Shown: positions 26,553 to 35,749, counted from the stretch's first letter. The stretch is 37,522 bases of DNA from Hephaestia mangrovi (GCF_019880555.1 NZ_JAINVU010000013.1:1-37522); one strand, 5' to 3'. Notes: generated from the sequence alone by a model not told the origin. Program-made: numbers and translations.

Positions 26553-28662
26553 ATGTATCCGAGCCGCGTACGAATTGAGTACTCCGTGATTGGTTCGCCA
26601 AACCATCCCGACACCATCCCCGGCCTTCGGGATCTAACCGCGTCCCATGATTGGTCGCTGACACCGCTTGGTGCTCGGTCGACATGGCCTCGCTCCTTAG
26701 AGACCGTGCTCGATCTCATGCTGTCGTCGAGTTTCGCGATGTGCGTCGGCTGGGGGCCCGATCTGACCTTCCTGTACAATGACGCGTACGTTCCGTTTCT
26801 CGGCTCACGGCATCCCAGCGCGCTTGGCCCATCCCAGCGCGCTTGGCCGGCGCCTTCAGGATGTCTGGCCAGACATATGGCCGAACATCGGACCCGCGAT
26901 AAATCAGGCCTTGTCCGGCAAACCGACCGCCTATGAAAACATGCCCCTGACCATGACGCGCCATGGTCATCCCGAAGAGACCTGGTGGTCCTTCGCCTAC
27001 AGTACGCTGCGTGACGACGAGGGGAACGTCGCCGGCTTTCTGGACATCGCGACGGAAACGACCGTCAACGTGCAGAACGAGCGCGAGTTGACGCGCGAGC
27101 GGGAACACCTCCGCAGACTCAATGCCGATCTCGAAGTACAGATTGTCGAGCGGGCGAGAGAGCGCGCGACGACGTGGACCGTCACGTCGGAGCTTCTGTC
27201 GGTGATCGACCTCGACAATGGCGTGTTCGATCGCGTCAATCCTGCCTGGGAGAACACGCTGGGCTGGACGCCAAGGGAGATGGAGGGGGCGCCTTTCTCC
27301 GATTTTCTTCTGGCCGACGACCATGTCGCCAGCGCCGCCGCGTTCGAAGAGGTTCGGGAGGGAAATCCCGTGCTGCGGTTCGACAATCGCTATCGCACCA
27401 AGGATGGCGACCTGCGCTGGCTGTCCTGGGTCGCGGTGCCGTTCGAGGGCAAGCTCTATTCCAGCGCGCGCGACATCACGTCAGAGCACCAGCAGACTGA
27501 AAACCTTGCGCAGGCGGAAGACGCCCTCCGTCAGGCCCAGAAAATGGAGGCAGTCGGGCAGTTGACCGGCGGCGTCGCGCACGATTTCAACAATCTGCTG
27601 ACCGTCATCCGCGGTTCGGTCGATCTACTTCGCCGCTCCGATCTCACTTCGGAGCGGCGCGACCGCTATATCGACGCGATCGGGGAGACCGCCGACCGCG
27701 CCGCGAAGCTGACCGGCCAGTTGCTCGCGTTCGCGCGGCGCCAGGCGCTCAAGCCCGAAACCTTCGATTGCGGCGAAAGCATTCGCGACATCGTCTCGAT
27801 GGTCCGCACGCTCACCGGGTCGCGTATCGTCATCGAGACGATCGTGCCGGATGACGCCTGCTTCGTTCTCGCCGACAAGGGACAGTTCGATACCGCCATT
27901 GTCAACATGTGCATCAACGCGCGCGATGCGATGGATGGAGAGGGCCGGCTGACGATCGTCATCGGTCCCGTCTCGGGCATTCCCGCCATTCGCGCTCACC
28001 CGCCCATCGCGGGCGATTTCGTCGCGGTGACAATTACTGATACCGGCCCTGGGATCGCGCCCGAAGTCCAAAAGCGCATGTTCGAACCATTTTTCACCAC
28101 CAAGAGCAGCGGCCAGGGGACGGGCCTGGGATTGTCGCAAGTGATCGGCTTCGCCAAGCAGTCCGATGGCGATGTGCGCGTCGATAGTGGGATCGACGGC
28201 GGGGCGATCTTCACGATCTACATGCCGCGAGTCGCCGCGGATGGAAGTCGCGCCGAGCTCGAAGATGACCAGCCGCTGGCGATCGCCGGCGACGGCGTCT
28301 GCGTCCTCGTCGTCGAAGACAATAGTAGCGTCGGCGAATTCGCGGTCCAAGCGCTTGGCGAATTGGGCTACGACACCCTCCTCGCCTCTGACGGCGACGC
28401 GGCGCTCGCCGAGCTCGCCAAGGACAGCGATCGGTTTCACATCGTCTTTTCGGACGTCGTCATGCCGGGCATGACGGGGCTCGAGCTGGCGCAACTGATC
28501 CGCCAGAAATACCCACGGCTGCCAGTCATCCTGACCAGCGGCTACAGCCATGTCCTGGCGCAGAACGGACGGCACGGGTTCGAATTGCTGCACAAACCCT
28601 ATTCGATCGAGCAGTTATCCCGCGTATTCCGCAAATCGCTCACCTGGCAGGCGCAACGCTGA
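26553..28662 (+). pseudogene. Hybrid histidine kinase (PAS-PAS-HisKA-HATPase-REC) broken by a 19-bp tandem duplication
   Basis: In the first frame, MYPSRVRIEYSVIG to SRHPSALG (26553-26828) encodes the start of a PAS-like domain with HDWSLTPLGARSTWPRSLE. The rest, from RRLQDVWPDIWPNIG to the stop at 28662, is in the next frame. A perfect 19-base duplication at 26811-26848 shifts the frame by one; removing one copy rejoins the two parts exactly and gives about 696 residues. Downstream domains are a coiled coil, a second PAS, HisKA (phospho-acceptor in GGVAHDFNNLLT), HATPase (NMCINARDAM, DTGPGIAPE, GTGLGLS) and a C-terminal receiver (VVEDN, acceptor Asp in FSDVVMPGMTG, K in LLHKPYS). A shorter kinase lacking the first PAS start could still be made from an internal start. 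Confidence 0.8.
26811..26848 (+). repeat. Perfect 19-bp tandem duplication inside the kinase gene
   Basis: The unit CATCCCAGCGCGCTTGGCC occurs twice back to back (26811-26829 and 26830-26848). Nineteen is not a multiple of three, so the second copy frameshifts the kinase. Loss of one copy by slippage would restore it. Confidence 0.95.
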
Positions 28663-28699
28663 CACTTTGCTGGTCGGCCCGAGTCGTCGCAACCGCGCG

Positions 28700-29743
28700 T
28701 CACGCCGCGATCAGAACCCCCCGATAATTGCTGTCCTCGAGTGTACGCCCGGCGCCCATCGCGACACAGATGAGCGCGTTGTCGGCGACGATCACGGGCA
28801 AGCCGCTCGCCTGCGACAGCACCGCGTCGATCCCATTGAGCAGCGCGCCGCCGCCGGTCATGACGATACCCTGATCGACGATGTCCGCGGCGAGCTCCGG
28901 CGCGGTGTTCTCGAGCGCGTTGAGCACCGTCTCGACGATCTGATTGACGGGTTCGGCGATCGCTTCGGCGATCTCGCTCTGGCTGATCTCGATCTCGGTC
29001 GGCACACCCTTCACCAGATCACGACCTTTCGCGCGCATCATCCTGCCGACACCGTCCGCCGGCATCTGCGCGACGCCGATCGTCAGCTTGATCCGCTCGG
29101 CGGTCGCCTCGCCGATCATCAGATTGTGCTTGCGCCGGATATAGGATGCGATCGCGTCGTCGAGCTTGTCGCCCCCGACGCGCACCGAACTGCTATAGGC
29201 CAGTCCCTGAAGGGACAGGACGGCGACCTCGGTCGTGCCGCCGCCGATATCGACCACCATCGCGCCGATCGGCTCGGTCACCGGCATCCCGGCGCCGATC
29301 GCCGCCGCCATAGGCTCTTCGATCAACCAGACCTTGGAAGCGCCGGCGGTGGTCGCGGCCTGACGGATCGCGCGCCGCTCGACCTGGGTCGAGCCCGACG
29401 GCACGCAGATTGCGATCTCCGGTCGACGCGGCAGCCGGCCCGGGCCGCCATGCACCTTGTCGATGAAATGCTTGATCATCTGTTCGGCGACGTCGATGTC
29501 GGCGATTACCCCGCCACGCAGTGGCCGAATGGTTTCGACATTGTCGGGGGTCTTGCCCATCATCAGCTTGGCGTCGCTGCCGACCGCTCGCACGCGCGAT
29601 ATGCCGTTGATGGTCTCGATCGCGACGACCGAAGGTTCGTTGAGCACGATGCCCTTGTCGCGCGCATAGACGACGGTGTTCACCGTGCCGAGATCAATCG
29701 CAATGTCGTTCGACGCGAAACTGAACAATCGGGGCAATCGCAT
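28700..29743 (-). CDS. mreB: MreB-like rod-shape actin homologue, stand-alone copy
   Basis: This 347-residue protein is a full-length MreB. It has the ATP-binding motif DLGTVNT (from residue 17), NEPSVVAIE, the VVDIGGGTTEVAVL phosphate-2 loop, IEEPMAAAIGAG and TGGGALLNGID. MreB filaments under the inner membrane direct lateral wall synthesis. The start is placed at MRLPRLFSF; the open frame extends 33 codons upstream with a composition unlike MreB. The gene is not followed by mreC, mreD or a penicillin-binding protein gene, so this is probably an accessory copy. It converges with the kinase. Confidence 0.9.
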   Translation of the reverse strand: MRLPRLFSFASNDIAIDLGTVNTVVYARDKGIVLNEPSVVAIETINGISRVRAVGSDAKLMMGKTPDNVETIRPLRGGVIADIDVAEQMIKHFIDKVHGGPGRLPRRPEIAICVPSGSTQVERRAIRQAATTAGASKVWLIEEPMAAAIGAGMPVTEPIGAMVVDIGGGTTEVAVLSLQGLAYSSSVRVGGDKLDDAIASYIRRKHNLMIGEATAERIKLTIGVAQMPADGVGRMMRAKGRDLVKGVPTEIEISQSEIAEAIAEPVNQIVETVLNALENTAPELAADIVDQGIVMTGGGALLNGIDAVLSQASGLPVIVADNALICVAMGAGRTLEDSNYRGVLIAA

Positions 29744-29894
29744 GCTGGAAAATGGCCTTGTGGCGTGAAGACGAATGCGCGAGGCGCGCACCTGAGCTTC
29801 TGGAGGAGACGATGCGGTGCGGGCCGGCAGCGCCGCGGTCAAGCTATACTGCGCCTGATTGAGTGATTAACACTGCGAATGCCGGCTCGCTAAA

Positions 29895-29921
29895 CGGCCC
29901 ACCAGTGTTGCTGATGGGCCG
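29895..29921 (-). terminator. Strong hairpin downstream of the recombinase pseudogene
   Basis: CGGCCCA (29895-29901) pairs with TGGGCCG (29915-29921), and an inner CAG/CTG pair closes a five-base loop after one mismatch. It lies eight bases past the recombinase stop on the minus strand, followed by a short TTT. Confidence 0.6.
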
Positions 29922-29928
29922 CTCGTGA

Positions 29929-30560
29929 TCAAATTTCCGTCTTCTCCGCTAGGAGCAGGGCATCCTCAATGTCCACACCGAGATACCGGACTGTGTTCTC
30001 TATTTTCGTGTGTCCGAGCAGGATTTGAATGGCTCTGATGTTTCCGGTTGCCCGGTAGATCATTGCCGCCTTTGTACGCCGCAGCGAATGTGTTCCGTAT
30101 TCAGCGCGTCGCAGGCCGATCGCGGTAACCCACTCTTCTACAAGGCGCGCATATTGCCGCGTACTGAGATGGCCCATACGCTCGATCCTGCTCGGGAAAA
30201 CGTAATCATCTGCTGCGCCGCCCCGCCGCTCTAGCCAAGCGAGCAGGCTTGCGCGAACATCCGACGTCAGCTCGAATTGAACAGGCCGGCCGGTCTTTTG
30301 CTGGATGACGATTGATCTCGTCCTGATCTCGGCGCCGGAGACCACATCGCCTATCTTGATCTTGACCAAGTCGCAGCCGCGCAGCTTGCTGTCGAGCGCT
30401 AGGTCGAAAAGGGCTCGATCGCGAAGACGACCTTCGCGGTCCAGAAAAAGCGAATTGCCCAGATTTGCTTTTGTGTGAGCGGCCGCTTGGTGCCGACCAT
30501 CTTGCCGGCGTTCCATGCGGGCCGGTTGTGCATCGCGGGGTCGTAGTGAGAATGTCCCAT
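29929..30560 (-). pseudogene. Tyrosine recombinase (~210 aa type) with a one-base deletion
   Basis: The frame starts MGHSHYDPAMHNRPAWNAGK and continues KRPLTQKQIWAIRFF. It should then read LDREGRLRDRALFDLALDSK, but one base is missing after the T run CGCTTTTT, so the second part lies in the next frame. The 632 bases are one short of whole codons. The catalytic part is intact in the second frame: R in SKLRGCDL, HSLRRTKA, LLGHTKIENT and Y in RYLGVD. GAGGAG precedes the ATG. The homopolymer makes sequencing error or programmed slippage alternatives to true decay. Confidence 0.8.
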
Positions 30561-30602
30561 CCTTCTTCTCCTCGGCCGTGATTGGCCTCGGAAATGCTTG
30601 CG

Positions 30603-30824
30603 CTAATTTACTTCGTCTTGGTTCAGCTGCCGTTCGAGCATGGCGCACCGGGCGTCATCGGGCGCGATCGTGCACGTATCGCCTTGCCATCCGCGGTCGG
30701 CGATCTTGTCGACCGCGATGGCGATGCCGGCGTTGATCCTGGCGGCGTCGAAGCCCGGCGGCAACGCCGGGTCCGAGAAGTCGACGGTTTCGGGCTTCTC
30801 GCCGACGAAGAGGATACGAGTCAT
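30603..30824 (-). CDS. Small uncharacterised protein, probably 3'-truncated (73 aa)
   Basis: The protein begins MTRILFVGEKPETVDFSDPA and has AGGAG eight bases before its ATG. It resembles the first part of a longer sphingomonad protein as I recall it (about 110 residues, continuing with a segment like YDCVVIGAG), and the last residues NQDEVN do not fit. The recombinase gene lies directly downstream, so insertion may have clipped it. It is 36 bases after the esterase gene on the same strand and probably its operon partner. Confidence 0.6.
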   Translation of the reverse strand: MTRILFVGEKPETVDFSDPALPPGFDAARINAGIAIAVDKIADRGWQGDTCTIAPDDARCAMLERQLNQDEVN

Positions 30825-30860
30825 GGCATGTCTCCTGCTAAAGGTGAGGATGGATAACGC

Positions 30861-31784
30861 TCATTCGTGCAGGTGAGGACGCAGGAACGCCGCGACGAGA
30901 TCGAGCGCGTCTGGCGCGGCGCGCAGCAGCGCGAGGTTTGCGGGGAAGACGTGGACCATGCCCTGCCAGACGTGGAGTTCGACGGGCGAGCCCGCTGCGG
31001 CGATGCGATCTGCCATGCGCCGCGCGTCGTCGAGAAGGATTTCGTCTTCACCCACATGCAGCATCACCGGCGGCAACCCAGCCAGATCGCCGTAGAGGGG
31101 TGAGGCCCTCGGATCCCTAGGATCGGCTTCTCCGAGATAGGTATTGCGGGCCTGCCCAAGTGCGGCATGGGTCAGCAAGGGATCGTGCCCCCCGCGCGTC
31201 GTCATACTTTCGCCGGTCAAGGCGAGATCGGTCCACGGGGACATCGCGACCACGGCGAGCGGACGTGGTGCAGGTCCCTCCCGTGTGGCGGCACTCGCAC
31301 GGGCGGCGGCGGCCAGCGCCAGTCCCCCGCCCGCCGAGTCACCGGCGATGGCGATTTTCGATGCCCCGGCTGCTGCAAGCCCGCGGTAAACCGCGCCCGC
31401 ATCATCGGTCGCCGCAGGGAAGGGCCGTTCGGGTGCAAGGCCATAATCCGGGATAAACGCTGCAACCTGCGCGCGGAGCGCGATCTGGCCGACAAAATTC
31501 CGATAGGCCTGCGCCGATCCGACCGCATAGGCGCCGCCGTGCAGATAAAGGATTGCTGCGTCCGGCGCGGCGTCGGCCGGCCGACACCACCAGCCCGGAA
31601 CGCCGCCAACTTCGGCGGCTTCATAGGTCACGCCACCGGCCTGCGGCGTTCGCCCCATCAGATCGTCGAACGCCGGACGGCCCCTCGGGCCAAGATCGGG
31701 CGCCGGCTGGAGTGCGATAAGACCGCGCATTGCCAGCATTGCGGCTCGATCCAGCAAATGCTCCTTGTGATAGATCTCGGTCAT
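30861..31784 (-). CDS. HSL-family alpha/beta hydrolase (esterase/lipase)
   Basis: This 307-residue esterase has the HGG oxyanion motif (residues 82-84 in YLHGGAYAVGS), the GDSAGGG elbow (S150), an acid in EDEILLDD and a histidine in GMVHVFP. That is the full set for the hormone-sensitive-lipase family. It is cytoplasmic (no signal peptide). GAGGA lies upstream of both the GTG at 31787 and the ATG at 31784. It follows the NmrA-type gene by about 60 bases on the same strand, with a strong hairpin between them. Confidence 0.88.
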   Translation of the reverse strand: MTEIYHKEHLLDRAAMLAMRGLIALQPAPDLGPRGRPAFDDLMGRTPQAGGVTYEAAEVGGVPGWWCRPADAAPDAAILYLHGGAYAVGSAQAYRNFVGQIALRAQVAAFIPDYGLAPERPFPAATDDAGAVYRGLAAAGASKIAIAGDSAGGGLALAAAARASAATREGPAPRPLAVVAMSPWTDLALTGESMTTRGGHDPLLTHAALGQARNTYLGEADPRDPRASPLYGDLAGLPPVMLHVGEDEILLDDARRMADRIAAAGSPVELHVWQGMVHVFPANLALLRAAPDALDLVAAFLRPHLHE

Positions 31785-31812
31785 CACAATCGTCCTCGCA
31801 GAGTCAGGGGGA

Positions 31813-31838
31813 GGACGCCGGCCGCCGGGCCGGCGTCC
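31813..31838. other. Perfect 11-bp-stem hairpin between NmrA-type gene and esterase
   Basis: GGACGCCGGCC (31813-31823) and GGCCGGCGTCC (31828-31838) pair perfectly around a GCCG loop. No T run follows on the minus strand, so it is not a standard terminator. It may protect the upstream message end or reduce expression of the esterase. Confidence 0.6.
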
Positions 31839-31843
31839 CGGTC

Positions 31844-32722
31844 TCAGTTTTGTGACCAGCCGGCAGTCGCCGCCTGGGCAAAGTCACGGTAGGAACGCGG
31901 CGGGTGGCCAAGAAGCGCCGTGAGACGGACCAGATCGTCGTCGGTCGCCACCGCGCCATCATCCTGATAGCGACGCATCATCAGCTTCATGTCATAGGCG
32001 AGCCAGGCGGGGCCGAAGCTCTTGAGGCGCTGTTCGAGTCCCTCCAGATCGTCGCCGGCATAGCCGATCGGACGATCCAGGATCTCGCTCCAGAGCGCGG
32101 CGAGCGTCTCACCGGTCAGGGCGTCCGGCCCGACCAGCTCATAGGTCTCGCTCGGCAGCGGCGCGGCGGCCTGCTCGCGACGGAGCAGTTCGTTGGCGGC
32201 GGCCTCGCCGATATCGCGGATATCGACCATCGAGATGCCCCTGGCGCCGACAGGCATCGCATAGACGCCGCCACCGAGCAGCGCGTCCTTCTGCCGCATG
32301 TCGTTCTGGATGAAATAGGCCGGACGCAGGATCGTCGCCGGCACGTCATAGGCGTGGATCATCCGCTCGACGGTGACCTTGCTGGCGAAGTGCGGGACAT
32401 CGGCATAGTCTTCGCCCTTGAACACCGAGAGATACACGATGCCCTTCACGCCCGCCTCGCGGGCGGCGTTGAGGGCGAGCATCGCCTGGGTCAACTCGTC
32501 GGGCGCATTGGGGGCGAGCAGGAACAGCGTGCTGACCCCCTCCAGGGCGGCGCGGACGCTGTCGATGTCGCCAAGGTCGCCCTTGACGGCGGTAACACCG
32601 GCCGGGAAGTTAGCCTTCTCGGGCGAGCGAGTCAGCGCGCGGACCTCGGCGCCGTGTCCGTCCAGAAAATCCAGCACCTGGGTTCCGATCGTGCCCGTGC
32701 TGCCGGTCACCAAGATAGCCAT
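31844..32722 (-). CDS. NmrA/HSCARG-type NAD(P)-binding protein
   Basis: This 292-residue Rossmann protein starts MAILVTGSTGTIGTQVLDFL with the glycine-rich GSTGTIG nucleotide loop. It resembles NmrA-like redox-sensing or atypical SDR proteins, which usually lack the catalytic YxxxK; I see none in the expected place. AAGGAGA lies six bases before the ATG at 32722. It is divergent from a LysR regulator, which probably controls it together with the esterase. Confidence 0.85.
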   Translation of the reverse strand: MAILVTGSTGTIGTQVLDFLDGHGAEVRALTRSPEKANFPAGVTAVKGDLGDIDSVRAALEGVSTLFLLAPNAPDELTQAMLALNAAREAGVKGIVYLSVFKGEDYADVPHFASKVTVERMIHAYDVPATILRPAYFIQNDMRQKDALLGGGVYAMPVGARGISMVDIRDIGEAAANELLRREQAAAPLPSETYELVGPDALTGETLAALWSEILDRPIGYAGDDLEGLEQRLKSFGPAWLAYDMKLMMRRYQDDGAVATDDDLVRLTALLGHPPRSYRDFAQAATAGWSQN

Positions 32723-32808
32723 AATGTGTCTCCTTCGTGGTTGGAGCGGCTTGATGTCGCTGGAGACTGAAATAGGCGTTCCACAATTTCTGGTAAGATG
32801 GCATGATT

Positions 32809-32823
32809 GAGACTCAACGTCTC
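32809..32823. promoter_or_regulatory. Inverted repeat GAGAC-N5-GTCTC, candidate LysR autoregulatory site
   Basis: A perfect 5+5 inverted repeat with a 5-base spacer lies 15 bases upstream of the LysR start and 87 bases from the NmrA-type start. The 15-base span matches LysR recognition boxes, though the half-sites are not the T-N11-A core itself. Confidence 0.4.
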
Positions 32824-32838
32824 GAATATGGAACATTC

Positions 32839-33705
32839 ATGGATTTGCCTGCGCTCGTCGTCTTCAATCTGGTCGCGACACATGGCGGCTTCGGTCGGGC
32901 CAGCCGAGCAAGTGGCAAGCCCAAGGCCACGCTTTCGCGGAAGGTTTCCGAATTGGAGGCAAGCCTTGGTGTGCGGCTGATTGACAGGGGCTCAAGGACA
33001 TTGCGCCTGACTGACGAAGGCCGTGCATTGCATGAGCGCACGATCGGCCCCCTCGCCGAAATCGGCGATGCCGAGCACGCCGTTGGGAGCGGCTCGTCCG
33101 TGCCGAGCGGCACTTTGCGGATCAGTGCGCCGGTCGTTCTGGCGCATGTCCTACTTCCGAAGGTCGCCGCCGCTTTCGTTGCCGAATATCCGCAGGTCGA
33201 CCTCGAGATTGTTGCCGAGGATCGCAAGGTCGATCCCGTCGAGGACAATTACGATCTGGTGATCCGCATCGATCCGAACCCCGACGAGCGCCTGGTGGGG
33301 CGCCGTATTCTCGAGGACGAACGGCTGCTTGTAGCGCCGCCCGAGTTGCCTGTCGCATTTTCGGCGGGGGAAGGAGATTGTGACCGGACTCAGCCGGCTG
33401 TCGCGCGCACCGGGACGCCCGCCGACATCGTGTGGCGGATCAGGGGTTACGATGGCCTCCATATACTGAGGCCGCATGTCCGGTTACGCTTTTCTTCCTT
33501 CCTGATGGTCCGGGACGCCGTTCTGGCCGGCGCGGGTGTCGCGCTTGCGCCGAAGATGCTCGTTACGGACGATATCGAAGCAGGCCGGCTGGTCTCATTG
33601 GGTGTTGCGGACGGTCCTAAGGTCGAGATCTGGACGCTCCAGAATTCACGCCGTCTGTCCAGCTCGAAGATTCGGGCCTTTTTAGAGGCACTCGAACGAT
33701 CGTAG
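32839..33705 (+). CDS. LysR-family transcriptional regulator
   Basis: This 288-residue protein has an N-terminal winged helix-turn-helix (residues 1-60: FGRASRASGKPKATLSRKVS, LEASLGVRLIDRGSR) and a periplasmic-binding-like effector domain (about 85-285). I use the ATG at 32839 (MDLPALVVFNLVA), where family similarity begins; the open frame runs 12 codons further up. It is divergent from the NmrA-type gene. The pattern LysR / NmrA / esterase suggests a small redox- or electrophile-responsive operon; the effector is unknown. Confidence 0.88.
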   Translation: MDLPALVVFNLVATHGGFGRASRASGKPKATLSRKVSELEASLGVRLIDRGSRTLRLTDEGRALHERTIGPLAEIGDAEHAVGSGSSVPSGTLRISAPVVLAHVLLPKVAAAFVAEYPQVDLEIVAEDRKVDPVEDNYDLVIRIDPNPDERLVGRRILEDERLLVAPPELPVAFSAGEGDCDRTQPAVARTGTPADIVWRIRGYDGLHILRPHVRLRFSSFLMVRDAVLAGAGVALAPKMLVTDDIEAGRLVSLGVADGPKVEIWTLQNSRRLSSSKIRAFLEALERS

Positions 33706-34019
33706 ATAGTGGAGGCGACAATCCACAACGCGTGCAGTGGACGACTGGATTGTCCCAAATCTGGCAGCCAGATCAACCAATAGCTATGGCTGCTTTTGAG
33801 CAATCGCCGGGTCGGCCGTAACGACCGAGATTAGGGCGCATTACTGACTGGCGGGTACGTAAATAGCGACCGGACTGCTTCGGGGCCGGAGCACGAACCC
33901 GCTGCGCGGGAGTGGCGCTGGTGGTGAGGTAAGGCCAGGATCGCAGGCGCCCCGCGCAGATTGAGCGGCGCCCGTTGCAGGCAGACCCTTTCGACTCCTT
34001 CAACCTGAGGAGTCGAACG
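33706..34019. other. Intergenic region with partial IS1182-like end
   Basis: There is no gene in these 314 bases. The segment at 33821-33846 (ACGACCGAGATTAGGGCGC then ATTACTG) resembles the terminal repeat of the IS1182-like element at 14267, with about four differences in 25. It may be a solo end left by excision or deletion. A purine-rich GAGGAG site at the right edge serves the integrase fragment. Confidence 0.5.
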
Positions 34020-34266
34020 ATGAACGACCTTGTCCCGGTCGGCGCGATCAGCCCGCTACGTCAGCGGCTGATCGACGACATGACCATGCGCCACTTCAGC
34101 CACGAGACGCAGCGCAACTACCTGCGCGATGTCGGGCGGTTCGCGACGTGGCTGGGGCGCTCGCCCCACACCGCGATCGCCGAGGATGTGCGCCGCTTCC
34201 AGATCGAGCAGCAGGAAGCCGGCGTTCCGGCGCCGACGATGAACAGCATCGTCGCGGCGCTGCGGT
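34020..34266 (+). pseudogene. Tyrosine recombinase (IS91-associated type), N-terminal fragment
   Basis: The frame starts MNDLVPVGAISPLRQRLIDD and gives the SAM-like core-binding domain (MRHFSHETQRNYLRDV, RFATWLGRSP, FQIEQQEAGVP), ending at NSIVAALR. After that the homology stops; the frame runs on to 34622 with unrelated sequence. Relatives beside IS91-family transposases are about 300 residues, so the catalytic domain is absent. GAGGAG precedes the ATG. Confidence 0.8.
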
Positions 34267-34732
34267 TGCCGGCCCAAGAGCAAATGGTCCGCTCTCGGAT
34301 CCGTCCGCTTATCGGCCACGCTCGCCGTCGCCCAGCACCGCCCGAAATCGAAATCCCCATAGACCATCGCCCGGGGCCCGCGGGTTCGGGCACCGCCGAC
34401 TTTCCGACGCCTCGCGGCGTCCGAAACTCTAAACGACAGCGGACTGAGCGCTTCTCGGCACAAATCGTTAGGAGCAGCCATCGCGACGGGGGACGGCTAT
34501 GCGACGTTGGAGATCAGCCCACCCTATCCTTGTGGCAAAAGCTCGTGAACGTGGGACGGAATGCCAGCGCTGCGGCACTTTCTACCCAGAAACTCGGCTT
34601 CGAATGTGTGTGGACAGGATGACCTGATACCCGTCGAGCCCGACACCCTAGCGCCGCTGGCAGAAAATACGCCCCGTAAGCGCCAGAAGAAGAACACTTA
34701 GGCAAATCCCCCACCGCTGATAGTCTCGGGTC
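34267..34732. other. Unassigned junction region
   Basis: This 466-base stretch joins the recombinase fragment to the DUF2971 gene. I find no clear gene. A 42-residue frame at 34499-34627 (MRRWRSAHPILVAKARE, then CQRCGTFYPETRLRMC) carries a zinc-ribbon-like cysteine pattern after a GGGGGA site and could be a small protein or the tail of a lost gene. A second frame ends PRKRQKKNT at 34700. It is probably a recombination scar. Confidence 0.4.
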
Positions 34733-35707
34733 ATGTTGACCCAGGATCAGATCGAAGCCGTTCTCAACGATACCTTTTTCCGCTGGGGCAAGGACCGGGA
34801 AGCCGAGGTTACGCCCGGTGTGAAGTTCGCGCACTACACGAGCGCACAGGTGGCCATGGACATCATCAAGGCCCCGGACGAGGACCGCTGCCTCTGGCTC
34901 CGCAATGCCATGCTGATGAACGATTTCAGCGAGATTGAGTATGGCCAGCAGTTGCTCCGGTTGAGCCTCACGAACGAGCAGCTACGCAACCGGCTCATCG
35001 AGGCCTGCAACGGCATCCATGAGGGCATCCTTGGTGCCTTCACGATGATCGACCAGGAAGTCTACGCGATCAAGCGCAGCACATACCTGCTGAGTCTCGC
35101 CCTTCACAAAGGCTCTGAACTCCACCAAGGCAAGTTGAGCATGTGGCGCGCCTATGGTGGCGACACGAACGTCTGCATTCTCCTCAACCCTGAAGTCTTC
35201 ATGACCCCGCAGACAGCATATGACGCGGTGATCGCTCCAGTGGATTATGGCGGCCCCAGCAAGTTCGTGGAGGGCGTAGCGGGCATCGTTGATAAGATGA
35301 TCGCCAACCGGGACGCGCTGCGACAGATCGACTCGGAGACGGTCAAAACCAACCTCAAATACGCGCTCGACGTGATGATCCTCTCCACCAAACATCCTGG
35401 GTTCGAGGAGGAGAACGAGTGGCGCGTCATTCACCGAGCGCAGCTGACACCCGCGCCCAATAGCCCGCCAAGCAAAATCGTGAGCGTCAACGGGATCGTG
35501 CAGAAGGTGTTCTACCTGCCGATGAAGAACATGCCCGAGCATGACGTGGCGAACGCAGACATCAATACGCTACTGTTCAAGATACTCATTGGCCCAACGC
35601 CCAACCCCGACCTTGTGTGGGAAGGCTTCGTCACTCTGCTCGCGGAGAACGGCGTCCAGAACCCCGTGGATAAAGTGATCACCTGCAACATTCCGCTGCG
35701 CCGTTGA
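34733..35707 (+). CDS. DUF2971-domain protein
   Basis: This 324-residue protein carries the DUF2971 pattern: FAHYTSAQVAMDII (HYTS at 34-37), LWLRNAMLMNDFSEIEYG (54-71), LHKGSELHQGKLSMWRAYGG (about 124-143) and EEENEWRVI (about 223-231). The function of this family is not established; it is common in variable genome regions. The His-Tyr start and the E-x-E-W segment recall ADP-ribosyltransferase-like folds, which is only an impression. It has no signal peptide and a weak ribosome-binding site, and a terminator-like hairpin follows. It looks less GC-rich than the flanking core genes, consistent with transfer. Confidence 0.75.
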   Translation: MLTQDQIEAVLNDTFFRWGKDREAEVTPGVKFAHYTSAQVAMDIIKAPDEDRCLWLRNAMLMNDFSEIEYGQQLLRLSLTNEQLRNRLIEACNGIHEGILGAFTMIDQEVYAIKRSTYLLSLALHKGSELHQGKLSMWRAYGGDTNVCILLNPEVFMTPQTAYDAVIAPVDYGGPSKFVEGVAGIVDKMIANRDALRQIDSETVKTNLKYALDVMILSTKHPGFEEENEWRVIHRAQLTPAPNSPPSKIVSVNGIVQKVFYLPMKNMPEHDVANADINTLLFKILIGPTPNPDLVWEGFVTLLAENGVQNPVDKVITCNIPLRR

Positions 35708-35749
35708 GCAAACCTCCGCGTGACCAGATGCCATGGTGCCGTGGAGGGA

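Noticed and set aside
28550..29866. Long open frame (438 codons) on the plus strand
   Set aside because: It is antisense to mreB, with a composition (His/Arg/Asp repeats) typical of shadow frames.
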